From contig JBNJEM010000587.1 of assembly GCA_051745935.1 (NCBI GenBank), positions 1 through 5,060 on the forward strand: a DNA stretch of 5,060 nucleotides. Direction: 5' to 3'. A program made the position numbers and the translations under genes. This DNA comes from JBNJEM01 sp051745935 (lineage in GTDB: Bacteria > Planctomycetota > Planctomycetia > Pirellulales > Pirellulaceae). Shown one piece after another: positions 1-5,060 of the stretch (positions are counted from its first letter, which is position 1; the number at the start of each line of letters is the position of its first letter). The notes under the pieces are model-generated. The model saw only the letters and a program-made list of their open reading frames with translations. It was not told the origin of the DNA and ran no database searches.

Positions 1-592
1 TTAGGTCTCTTAGAGGTCCTTTCGTCTCAATACCGGCGAAACGAACGGCGCAACAATATGGATGGCAACGACTTGGAGTTTTTCCTCACCCCAGGCCTGA
101 CCCGTGCTGGCCCAGCGATTTGGTTGACCACGGGCCGGGCGGCCCCTACGATAGCGGGGGAAGAGGAACTTTGTTGGACCTGTTTCGCCGATTCGCGGAC
201 GTTTGGTTTTCCAGTCCGAGAACGGTGAAGCGGCGAAACACGTGGAAATTCTTTGTCAAACGGGCGTTGGCGGGATCGACTCGGCGTACCTCGCCGTGAA
301 TTGGCACAAGCGTCACGAGTTTTTTGTTTGGAAAGGGTCGAGTGAGAGGAATTCCTATTGTTTTTCACGTCTGTACGGAATTGTTGTCTCGTCCTGACTT
401 TGGCGATTGAGCGTGCGCAGTGCGTCGTGGCCGATGACTTGGAGGTTTACAGCGCGTCACCAAACCTGGATTCCGCTTCCAAAATCTCCTTGGATGGCTG
501 AAAGTCTAAGTGGTTTTGTGATGGCTACTTAGTTCGACAGCGCGACTTTGGTGCAACCAGTGAACGCAAAGGGTTGCGATAGAATGTTTTAG

Positions 593-618
593 CCCCACCG
601 GCCGTGGTGCCGGTGGGG
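593..618. repeat. Perfect 10-bp inverted repeat (stem-loop) in the operon leader
   Basis: Bases 593-602 (CCCCACCGGC) pair perfectly with 609-618 (GCCGGTGGGG) around a 6-base loop. The stem is very GC-rich and should be stable in RNA. It is not followed by a T-run on either strand; the only T-run (586-589) lies on the 5' side in + orientation. A classical intrinsic terminator is therefore unlikely in either direction. It sits about 160 bases upstream of the first gene's start, so a 5' untranslated-region structure or a protein-binding palindrome is more likely. Its function is unknown. Confidence 0.6.
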
Positions 619-764
619 AAGTATCGAAGTGGCGATGTGCAATTAGGTTTCAGCCGTTCAGAGGGGGCGGCTTTTCGGGGGTACACAGCGTTCTCGAGGG
701 GGTCGGGGCGGCTCCCGAGCAAGCAAGGCCCCCGGCAGTGGGAAAGCAAGAGGTATGTTGCGGT

Positions 765-769
765 AGGAG
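765..769 (+). promoter_or_regulatory. Shine-Dalgarno AGGAG for the first gene
   Basis: AGGAG lies 7 bases before the ATG at 777, an ideal spacing. This decides the start. An in-frame ATG at 738 would extend the protein by 13 residues but has no comparable site and would push the signal-peptide core away from the N-terminus. This is the only good SD I found before any gene in the window. Confidence 0.7.
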
Positions 770-776
770 TCAAACG

Positions 777-1895
777 ATGGCGTGTGGGAGATGCGTAACA
801 GGGCTACAAAGCGTTCTGATTCTCTCTCTTTGGGCGCTGCTTTCCGGGGCGGGGGAAGGGGCGGACCGAATTGTTCTCCGCGATTTGGACATTATCACTG
901 GGGTGACCGTTGAACAGTTTGACGTGGACGGCGTACGGTTGAGCGATGGACGAGTTATCGGGTGGGATCGGATCGAGCAGGGCCGGGTAGCCGAGGCCAA
1001 GCAGGCGGCGTTTGACCGCATGCTGGAAGAGCTCGGATCGCATCTCTACCGCATCCGCCAGCGGCTGTCGGTCAACGACTATCGGGGCCTTTTGGCGGAT
1101 GCGGAAGCCGTGCATGATCATTACCGGGGGCGGCGTGGGGAAACGGCATACATGGTGTGCCAGGCGCTCATGTGGTCGCGATTGGCCGTTGGGCGACGTG
1201 AAGCCGCGCTGCCGGCTTATCTCTGGTGCTTGGAATGCTTGCGGCAGGCGGCAGCCGACCAGCGAGAACTTTCTCTGCCGGGGGCCCGTCGCTTGCAGGT
1301 GGACCTGTCCAGTGGGCTTTCTCCCGAGTTGCCGCCGGTTTGGTTTGACGACGAAGCCGCTCGAGAGCGGCTCGGCGAGGTAGGTCGAACGATTTCAACC
1401 ATGTCCGAACCCCGGCCGCCCGCGACGCGAGTCTATTACGCGACGTTGGCCTTGGCCGCGGGGGAATCGGACAAGGCCAGGCAGGCATTAGCAGGATTAG
1501 AGGCACTTCCTCAGTGGAAGTCGATCATCGACGCTCGCATGCAACTGGATGGCGGAGACACGACGTTGGCAATCGACGCGTTAACTCGCCAACTCGATCA
1601 ACTGGATGACCCCCTGAAGCCGATCGCGCTGTACTGGCTGGGTCAAGCGCGGCTGTCGGAGTCCGACACCGACACCCGGCGCGCGGGGGTGTTGGACTTA
1701 CTTCGCATCCCGGCCTTGTTTGGGGAACGGCACCCCGAACTGGCGGCCGCCGGGCTGTACACGGCGATGCGTACCTTGGAAGAGTCTGGAGACATGACCG
1801 GAAGCATTGCAATCCGTCGCGAACTGCTTGATCAGTATGGCCAGACGTGGCATGCCGAGCGAGTTCGCCCGGAGGACAAGAAAACGCAGAGATGA
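777..1895 (+). CDS. Exported hypothetical protein with beta-rich N-terminal module and TPR-like repeats
   Basis: This 372-residue protein has no family I can name. Residues 1-29 form a signal peptide: a short n-region with Arg5, a hydrophobic core (SVLILSLWALLSG) and a small-residue region before ADR. The mature protein should be periplasmic, and no lipobox Cys is seen. Residues 30-71 alternate hydrophobic and polar residues with turns (DVDGVRLSDGRVIGWDRI), suggesting a small beta-barrel or sandwich. The rest is almost all helical. Residues about 218-295 and 319-362 resemble TPR helix pairs, with a last repeat of the Ala-x-x-Tyr, Gly-Asp, Ala/Ile, Leu-x-x-Tyr type, as in envelope TPR proteins such as CpoB. 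The start is fixed by the AGGAG at 765. It is the first gene of the ExbB-ExbD-ExbD cluster and ends 3 bases before the ExbB ATG, so co-transcription is very likely. By position it may be a periplasmic partner or assembly factor of the motor; that role is inference. Confidence 0.85.
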   Translation: MACGRCVTGLQSVLILSLWALLSGAGEGADRIVLRDLDIITGVTVEQFDVDGVRLSDGRVIGWDRIEQGRVAEAKQAAFDRMLEELGSHLYRIRQRLSVNDYRGLLADAEAVHDHYRGRRGETAYMVCQALMWSRLAVGRREAALPAYLWCLECLRQAAADQRELSLPGARRLQVDLSSGLSPELPPVWFDDEAARERLGEVGRTISTMSEPRPPATRVYYATLALAAGESDKARQALAGLEALPQWKSIIDARMQLDGGDTTLAIDALTRQLDQLDDPLKPIALYWLGQARLSESDTDTRRAGVLDLLRIPALFGERHPELAAAGLYTAMRTLEESGDMTGSIAIRRELLDQYGQTWHAERVRPEDKKTQR

Positions 1896-1898
1896 CAT

Positions 1899-2843
1899 AT
1901 GAAGAGAACGATTTCGTGCCGGGGGCAAATCCCCTCCGGCCTCGACTTTTTCCCCCTGTGCTTGGGGGGAGTAATCGGGCGGCGAGCTGGACGTTGCATC
2001 GCGATGTGGATACTCGGTTGCCTCTTGTGCAGCCCGCCGATGGCGAGACCACTTCGAGCTCAAGTCGCGGGGGATGAGCCGGATGAGCCGGAGGTGGCGG
2101 AGAAGCTGGAGACGGCGGCGGAGCCGGAGCGGTTAGAGGAGACGGTCCCCGAGGAGGCCCCTTCAACGTCTTCTCCGGCTTCCACTCCCACCGAGGAACC
2201 GGCGGAACGAACTCTGTTGGACACGCTCATTGACGGTGGCCTGGTCGGCCTGTTGATCGGATTGCTCTCCGTGGTTTCCCTGGGATTCATCATCGAACAT
2301 TCGTTGTCCATTCGAAGAAACGCTTTGATTCCGGAAGAGGTGGCGGGTGAACTCGAAGGGTTGATTGAACAGGGCAAGGTTGACGAGGCCATCGAGGCCA
2401 GCGAGGATCCCAACAATGAATCGCTGGTTGCCGATGTCGTGCTCGCCGGCTTGCGACGCTACAAGTCAAGTGAATTCGGGTTCGCGGAATACAAAGCGGC
2501 GGTGGAGGAAGCTGGCGAGGACCAGACGGGCCGGTTGTATCGCAAAACCGAAGTGCTGGGGGTGATTGGTGCCATTGCGCCCATGCTTGGGCTCACCGGA
2601 ACCGTCCTCGGCATGATCGAGGCCTTCAACAAGATCGCCGCCACCGGGGGAACGGCGCGTCCCGACGAATTGGCTGGCGGTATCGGCAAGGCTTTGGTCA
2701 CCACCCTCATGGGCCTCATCGTGGCGATTCCGACGATGATCGCTTTCAGCTTCTTTCGCAACAAGATTGACTCGATTGTGGCGGAGGCGGGAAAACGGGT
2801 GGAACAGATCCTGGCGCCGTTGGGACGGCGGCGACAAGAATAG
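1899..2843 (+). CDS. exbB: MotA/TolQ/ExbB-family proton channel with signal peptide and acidic periplasmic extension
   Basis: This 314-residue protein is the channel-forming subunit of an inner-membrane, proton-driven ExbB/ExbD motor. Residues about 36-48 are a hydrophobic signal core (MWILGCLLC) preceded by Arg-rich sequence (GRRAGR). Residues 56-104 are a Glu/Pro/Ser/Thr-rich acidic linker, presumably periplasmic. TM1 is about 111-133, followed by a cytoplasmic loop 134-218. TM2 (219-241) carries the family motif IGAIAPMLGLTGTVLGMI, and TM3 (262-286) carries GKALVTTLMGLIVAIP. Thr235 and Thr269 align by eye with E. coli ExbB Thr148 and Thr181. Lys264 falls where E. coli has Glu176, which is odd. 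The protein is longer than the 244-residue E. coli ExbB because of the N-terminal extension. The start at 1899 is 3 bases after the previous stop and keeps positive charge before the signal core; the internal ATG at 2004 would remove it. No clear SD is seen at 1899, so the start is moderately sure and the family certain. The symbol is the family symbol. Confidence 0.95.
   Translation: MKRTISCRGQIPSGLDFFPLCLGGVIGRRAGRCIAMWILGCLLCSPPMARPLRAQVAGDEPDEPEVAEKLETAAEPERLEETVPEEAPSTSSPASTPTEEPAERTLLDTLIDGGLVGLLIGLLSVVSLGFIIEHSLSIRRNALIPEEVAGELEGLIEQGKVDEAIEASEDPNNESLVADVVLAGLRRYKSSEFGFAEYKAAVEEAGEDQTGRLYRKTEVLGVIGAIAPMLGLTGTVLGMIEAFNKIAATGGTARPDELAGGIGKALVTTLMGLIVAIPTMIAFSFFRNKIDSIVAEAGKRVEQILAPLGRRRQE
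2073..2090 (+). repeat. Two tandem copies of a 9-bp unit in the ExbB acidic linker
   Basis: GATGAGCCG occurs twice in direct succession and encodes Asp-Glu-Pro-Asp-Glu-Pro at the start of the acidic periplasmic linker of the ExbB-family protein. It keeps the frame and probably reflects simple expansion in a disordered segment. Confidence 0.7.
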
Positions 2844-2961
2844 CATTGGTGTAGTGGTTTGTTGAAAGCCGGCCGCGAATTCCGCGTGCCGGTCGCGGAT
2901 GACATTGTCCGCCGCGAGTCCGGCCAACGGGAGGACGGCTTGCGTCGAGCAGCTTTCCACC

Positions 2962-2990
2962 CGGACAAATCCGACCGCCTGAAGTATAGT
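2962..2990 (+). promoter_or_regulatory. Candidate sigma-70-type promoter for the exbD genes
   Basis: CGGACA at 2962-2967 matches four of six bases of TTGACA, and TATAGT at 2985-2990 matches five of six of TATAAT, with an optimal 17-base spacer. A start near 2997 would give a leader of roughly 85 bases before the ATG at 3082. The context supports it, since it lies in the only sizeable gap inside the cluster. The match alone could be chance. Confidence 0.4.
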
Positions 2991-3006
2991 TGCCAACGCC
3001 ACGAGC

Positions 3007-3025
3007 CACCGGCACCGGGCCGGTG
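3007..3025. repeat. Short inverted repeat in the exbB-exbD gap
   Basis: CACCGG (3007-3012) pairs with CCGGTG (3020-3025) around a 7-base loop. It is not followed by a T-run, so it is not an obvious terminator. It would fall near the 5' end of a transcript from the promoter candidate at 2962-2990. The stem shares its ACCGG/CCGGT core with the stronger hairpin at 593-618. Confidence 0.35.
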
Positions 3026-3081
3026 AAGACGCATCGACGTGGCGCCATCCAATTGATTAATCCCATATACCTCATCCCAGC

Positions 3082-3501
3082 ATGCGACTATCCAAACGGT
3101 CAAGGACAACGCGAGCGGGCATGAACATGACGCCGATGATCGACATTGTGTTTTTGTTGATCATCTTTTTCATGACCGTATCGCAGGTGTCGGAGGTCAA
3201 CCGCGAGCGGTTGAAGCTGCCGGAGCAACCCGGCTCGCAAGACCAAGAGGCATCCGTGTTGACGATCAACTTCCTGGCGGACGGATCCATCGTGGTGGGG
3301 GGGGCGAATTATGGCTTTTCCGAGCTCATTGGCTTGGTCGCGGACGAGCTGACCCGATTGGGCGACGATCCGACTCGGTTGACCGTGGTGTTGCGAGCGG
3401 ACCGGGACGTCGCCAGCGGCGTGGTCAACCGCGTGGTTGAGGCGTTGGCGCAAATGGATATACGAAAAGTACGATTTCCGGTACAGGTCCCTGAACAGTG
3501 A
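3082..3501 (+). CDS. exbD: ExbD/TolR-family biopolymer transport protein (first copy)
   Basis: This 139-residue protein is the single-span subunit that sits inside the ExbB pentamer, carries the proton-responsive Asp and acts on periplasmic partners. Residues 1-13 are basic and cytoplasmic. The TM segment (about 17-35) carries the canonical MNMTPMIDIVFLLIIFFM signature with Asp21 at the place of E. coli ExbD Asp25. A Leu-Pro-Glu motif follows at 46-48. The periplasmic domain (about 57-136) has the usual ExbD layout: a beta-strand with Ala-Asp-Gly-Ser (66-69), then LRADRDVASG (104-113), a helix and a final strand. Length is normal for the family. The ATG at 3082 is effectively forced, because an in-frame TAA lies at 3058-3060, yet no SD precedes it. 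A run of eight G (3297-3304) lies in the coding region. The next ExbD-family gene starts 16 bases after the stop. The symbol is the family symbol. Confidence 0.95.
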   Translation: MRLSKRSRTTRAGMNMTPMIDIVFLLIIFFMTVSQVSEVNRERLKLPEQPGSQDQEASVLTINFLADGSIVVGGANYGFSELIGLVADELTRLGDDPTRLTVVLRADRDVASGVVNRVVEALAQMDIRKVRFPVQVPEQ

Positions 3502-3517
3502 GCATTCCACGCATCCC

Positions 3518-3940
3518 ATGAAGCTATCCAGTCACAAACGCGAACGCGAATCACGTCTGGAGCTGTCGATGGCCAGCATGATTGACGTGGTGTTCCTGTT
3601 GCTGATCTTTTTCATGACCACCTCCAGGTTCATGCAAACGGAGCGTGATTTGGATTCGGGGATTAAGGTGGAACGTCAATCGCCGGGTCAGCAGGAGAGC
3701 GATTTTGAACCAGCCATCGTGGATGTCGTCCGTTCAGACGGCACGATCGTCTTCCGGCTCGGGGCTCGGGAGTTCACGAAACAGGAAGAGCTGATTCGGG
3801 TACTCCGTCAATTTCAAAACAAGGCGAACGGGGCCTTCGTGCGAGTGGGCGACGAGGTCCCGTTTGACAAAGCCGCCGCGGCCGTTCAGGCCTGCAAGAC
3901 GGCGGAATTCGCGACGGTGTCTTATGTTCCCTTGGATTAA
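3518..3940 (+). CDS. exbD: ExbD/TolR-family biopolymer transport protein (second, divergent copy)
   Basis: This 140-residue protein has the ExbD layout: a basic cytoplasmic tail (1-15), then a TM segment at about 17-36 reading LSMASMIDVVFLLLIFFMTT with Asp23 as the expected proton-responsive residue. A periplasmic domain (about 63-138) follows, with Ser-Asp-Gly-Thr (73-76), a helix, GAFVRVGDEVPF (105-116), another helix and a last strand. The usual Asn-x-Thr-Pro before the Asp is Ser-Met-Ala-Ser here, and the linker lacks a clear Leu-Pro motif. It is clearly different from the first copy, so this is an old paralogue pair rather than a recent duplication. The frame is open upstream to an ATG at 3437, but that would overlap the first ExbD gene by 65 bases; ATG 3518 gives a normal ExbD N-terminus. 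No SD is evident. It probably forms a heterodimer or alternative dimer with the first copy (inference). Confidence 0.93.
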   Translation: MKLSSHKRERESRLELSMASMIDVVFLLLIFFMTTSRFMQTERDLDSGIKVERQSPGQQESDFEPAIVDVVRSDGTIVFRLGAREFTKQEELIRVLRQFQNKANGAFVRVGDEVPFDKAAAAVQACKTAEFATVSYVPLD

Positions 3941-3962
3941 AACGGCTGGACAATCCATTCCC

Positions 3963-5060
3963 ATGGCGGGCGGGCCTGTATTCTCGCGGCGCCCCGGGGT
4001 GACGCGCGGGCTTGTTGGGAAGGCGCCGTCGGCGTCATACCGGTGCCGGGCAACCGTGAATCAAGGCGTCAGCGTGACACTTGGGCGGAAGGGACGGCGT
4101 GTTCCACCACCTCCCGCTCGCTTGTGTCGGCAGGGCTTGGGCGCGTGGATGCCACTTCTGGTCATGTGGGTTATATCAAGCCTGGTCATTGTCGCCATGA
4201 GCCCCGCGCCGTGCGCGGCGGCTGCCGGGAATGATTATGAGCGAGTGGAGCAGTTCTTGACCCGTCTGGGACTATTTGAACTCCGTGTCGCTCACCTGGA
4301 ACAAACGTTGGACGCGCCGGTGGACGAGGACTTCAAGCAGCGAGTGGCCCGCGACTTGGCCGACTTGTACGCCGAGCGCCTCGTGGCTAGTTCGGACGAC
4401 GAGGCACGCTACGATGACACGATGCAACGCATTGAAACGTTGCTGGAGGAGTATCCGCGGGCGAACACCACGGCCTTGCAGGTGATGCTGCTGCAAGCCG
4501 ACTACTATCGCGCGGAGTCGCTGATCGCCGCTTGGATCAATCAGCCCCGAAAGACGGAACCTCGGAATGAAGCGGTGCGGATCCTGGAGAGGATCACCCC
4601 GCGGTTGGTTGAACACCAACGGAAGCTCAACGAGCGAGTGGAATCGCTATTGGCCAAGACGGATGAGTTGCCCGAGGGGGAAGAGCTAGACGCGGCGGAG
4701 GAAGAACTGCAGCGTGTGGAGGGCGTGGCGGCTCGGGCCACGTTTTTCGCGGCGTGGTCGAACTATTACCTGGGGCTGGCCACCGACGCGGAGTCCGGCG
4801 GGAAGCCGTACGTGGCGGCTCGCGATATTTTCTTCAAGCTTCTCGGATTCGACAACGCGTTACCCGAGGAGTTGAAAGCAGAGTGGATCGGACTTGATTC
4901 GATCTGGCGTGCTCGCGCTTTGATCGGTTTGGGGTTGAGTTTGGCGGCGTGCGGCGATTTGGAGGGCTGTACGCGCAGCTTTGAGGTGCTGGAACACGCC
5001 AGTGTGCCGGCGGAGGTTCGAGACCAGGCGCCGAGCTGGTACATGCGAGCGTTGTTGGAC
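3963..5060 (+). CDS. Exported helical TPR-like protein, 3' end beyond the window
   Basis: The frame is open to the right edge (366 residues from 3963), so the C-terminus is missing. I do not recognise the family. A hydrophobic signal core at residues 63-80 (MPLLVMWVISSLVIVAM) is followed by an Ala-rich cleavage region (CAAAAG), so the product is exported. The mature part is almost wholly helical. About 205-258 is rich in charged heptad-like sequence and may be coiled coil, and about 314-366 resembles TPR repeats (ALIGLGLSLAACGD). The start is uncertain. ATG 4149, directly at the signal core, would leave no positive charge in the n-region. GTG 4074 has an AAGG 7 bases upstream. ATG 3963 gives a 62-residue Arg-rich leader, and ATG 3924 overlaps the second ExbD gene by 17 bases. 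Its closeness to that gene makes it a likely operon member and, by position, a possible periplasmic partner of the motor. Confidence 0.8.
   Translation, partial: MAGGPVFSRRPGVTRGLVGKAPSASYRCRATVNQGVSVTLGRKGRRVPPPPARLCRQGLGAWMPLLVMWVISSLVIVAMSPAPCAAAAGNDYERVEQFLTRLGLFELRVAHLEQTLDAPVDEDFKQRVARDLADLYAERLVASSDDEARYDDTMQRIETLLEEYPRANTTALQVMLLQADYYRAESLIAAWINQPRKTEPRNEAVRILERITPRLVEHQRKLNERVESLLAKTDELPEGEELDAAEEELQRVEGVAARATFFAAWSNYYLGLATDAESGGKPYVAARDIFFKLLGFDNALPEELKAEWIGLDSIWRARALIGLGLSLAACGDLEGCTRSFEVLEHASVPAEVRDQAPSWYMRALLD

Larger units (their letters stand above)
1..776. other. Upstream region without a convincing gene; leader of the operon
   Basis: No reading frame here looks like a confident gene. 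Two + strand frames are open from the left edge: one stops at 226-228, the other at 297-299. Either could be the 3' end of a gene entering from the left, but neither translation is recognisable, and both overlap a low-complexity, Arg/Ser-rich minus-strand frame at 27-368. About 300-590 is visibly less GC-rich than the rest of the window and reads as intergenic. The recognisable elements are the stem-loop at 593-618, a set of G-runs at 663-708 and the SD at 765-769. A TAGAAT box at 580-585 resembles a -10 element, but no matching -35 lies 16-18 bases upstream, so I do not call a promoter there. Confidence 0.5.
2844..3081. other. 238-bp gap between the exbB-like and first exbD-like gene
   Basis: The gap is unexpectedly large for genes whose products form one complex. 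The frame in line with the upstream ExbB-family gene stays open past its TAG up to a TGA at 3024-3026. It contains only TTG and GTG as possible starts, has no SD, and its translation is not recognisable, so I do not call a gene. Long minus-strand frames cross the gap, but they also cover the ExbB-family gene and look like shadows. The gap holds a promoter-like sequence (2962-2990) and a short hairpin (3007-3025). No T-run terminator follows the upstream stop. Confidence 0.6.

Noticed and set aside
124..152. Promoter-like TTGACC-17-TACGAT
   Set aside because: A match of this quality is expected by chance about once in a few kilobases, and no gene starts at a sensible distance downstream.
27..368. 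Minus-strand open frame of 113 codons
   Set aside because: The translation is Ser/Arg-rich with no recognisable motif, no SD was identified, and it competes with two + strand frames; it looks like chance.
703..718. Small inverted repeat TCGGG/CCCGA in the leader
   Set aside because: Only 5 bp of stem in very GC-rich sequence, with no T-run; not distinguishable from background.
525..773. Minus-strand open frame of 82 codons
   Set aside because: No motif is seen, and it covers the leader hairpin and the SD of the first gene; most likely chance in GC-rich DNA.
604..798. Possible upstream ORF overlapping the start of the first gene
   Set aside because: It begins at a GTG inside the stem-loop, has no SD and shows no recognisable sequence; the leader hairpin and G-runs explain the region better.
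1847..2077. + strand frame with an ATG overlapping the first gene's stop (ATGA at 1892-1895)
   Set aside because: The ATGA overlap looks attractive, but this frame ends at 2077 and lies inside the ExbB-family N-terminus, whose own frame carries the signal peptide and the family domain.
1525..2166. Long minus-strand frame of 213 codons
   Set aside because: It lies opposite the first exported protein and the ExbB-family start; its Pro/Arg/Ser-rich translation is the mirror of GC-rich coding DNA.
2459..3109. Long minus-strand frames covering the ExbB 3' half and the following gap
   Set aside because: They are antisense to a certain gene and lack motifs; the extension across the gap is not enough to call a gene.
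4043..4234. + strand frame of 63 codons between the second exbD and the last gene
   Set aside because: It overlaps the signal-peptide region of the last gene in another frame, has no motif and ends where the conserved helical part begins.

Overview
The window is a high-GC bacterial segment in which every supported gene lies on the + strand. Gene order and style suggest a planctomycete, probably Pirellulales-like. The clues are a single ExbB-type proton-channel gene followed by two dissimilar ExbD genes, flanked by exported helical-repeat proteins of unknown function. In addition, Shine-Dalgarno (SD) sequences are largely absent and the signal peptides have long arginine-rich leaders. The taxonomic call is an inference from style; there is no marker gene here.

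Layout. Positions 1-776 hold no convincing gene. They contain a perfect 10-bp stem-loop (593-618), a cluster of G-runs (663-708), and a strong SD (765-769) in front of the first gene. Positions 777-1895 encode an exported protein with a small beta-rich N-terminal module and a C-terminal TPR-like alpha-repeat. Three bases later, 1899-2843 encodes a MotA/TolQ/ExbB-family proton channel with a signal peptide and an acidic Pro/Glu-rich periplasmic extension. A 238-bp gap (2844-3081) follows, with a plausible internal promoter and a small hairpin. Then come two ExbD/TolR-family genes (3082-3501 and 3518-3940). The last gene (from about 3963) encodes an exported, largely helical protein with TPR-like repeats and runs off the right edge.

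How they fit together. ExbB (pentamer) and ExbD (dimer) form the inner-membrane motor that converts proton motive force into movement of a periplasmic partner. The two ExbDs could form a heterodimer. No TonB, TolA, Pal or TonB-dependent receptor is visible. The two secreted repeat proteins are therefore the natural candidates for the periplasmic partners of this motor, by position only. The most interesting molecular details are a Lys where E. coli ExbB has the functionally important Glu176, the modified ExbD2 channel motif, and the internal gap that may uncouple ExbD from ExbB expression.
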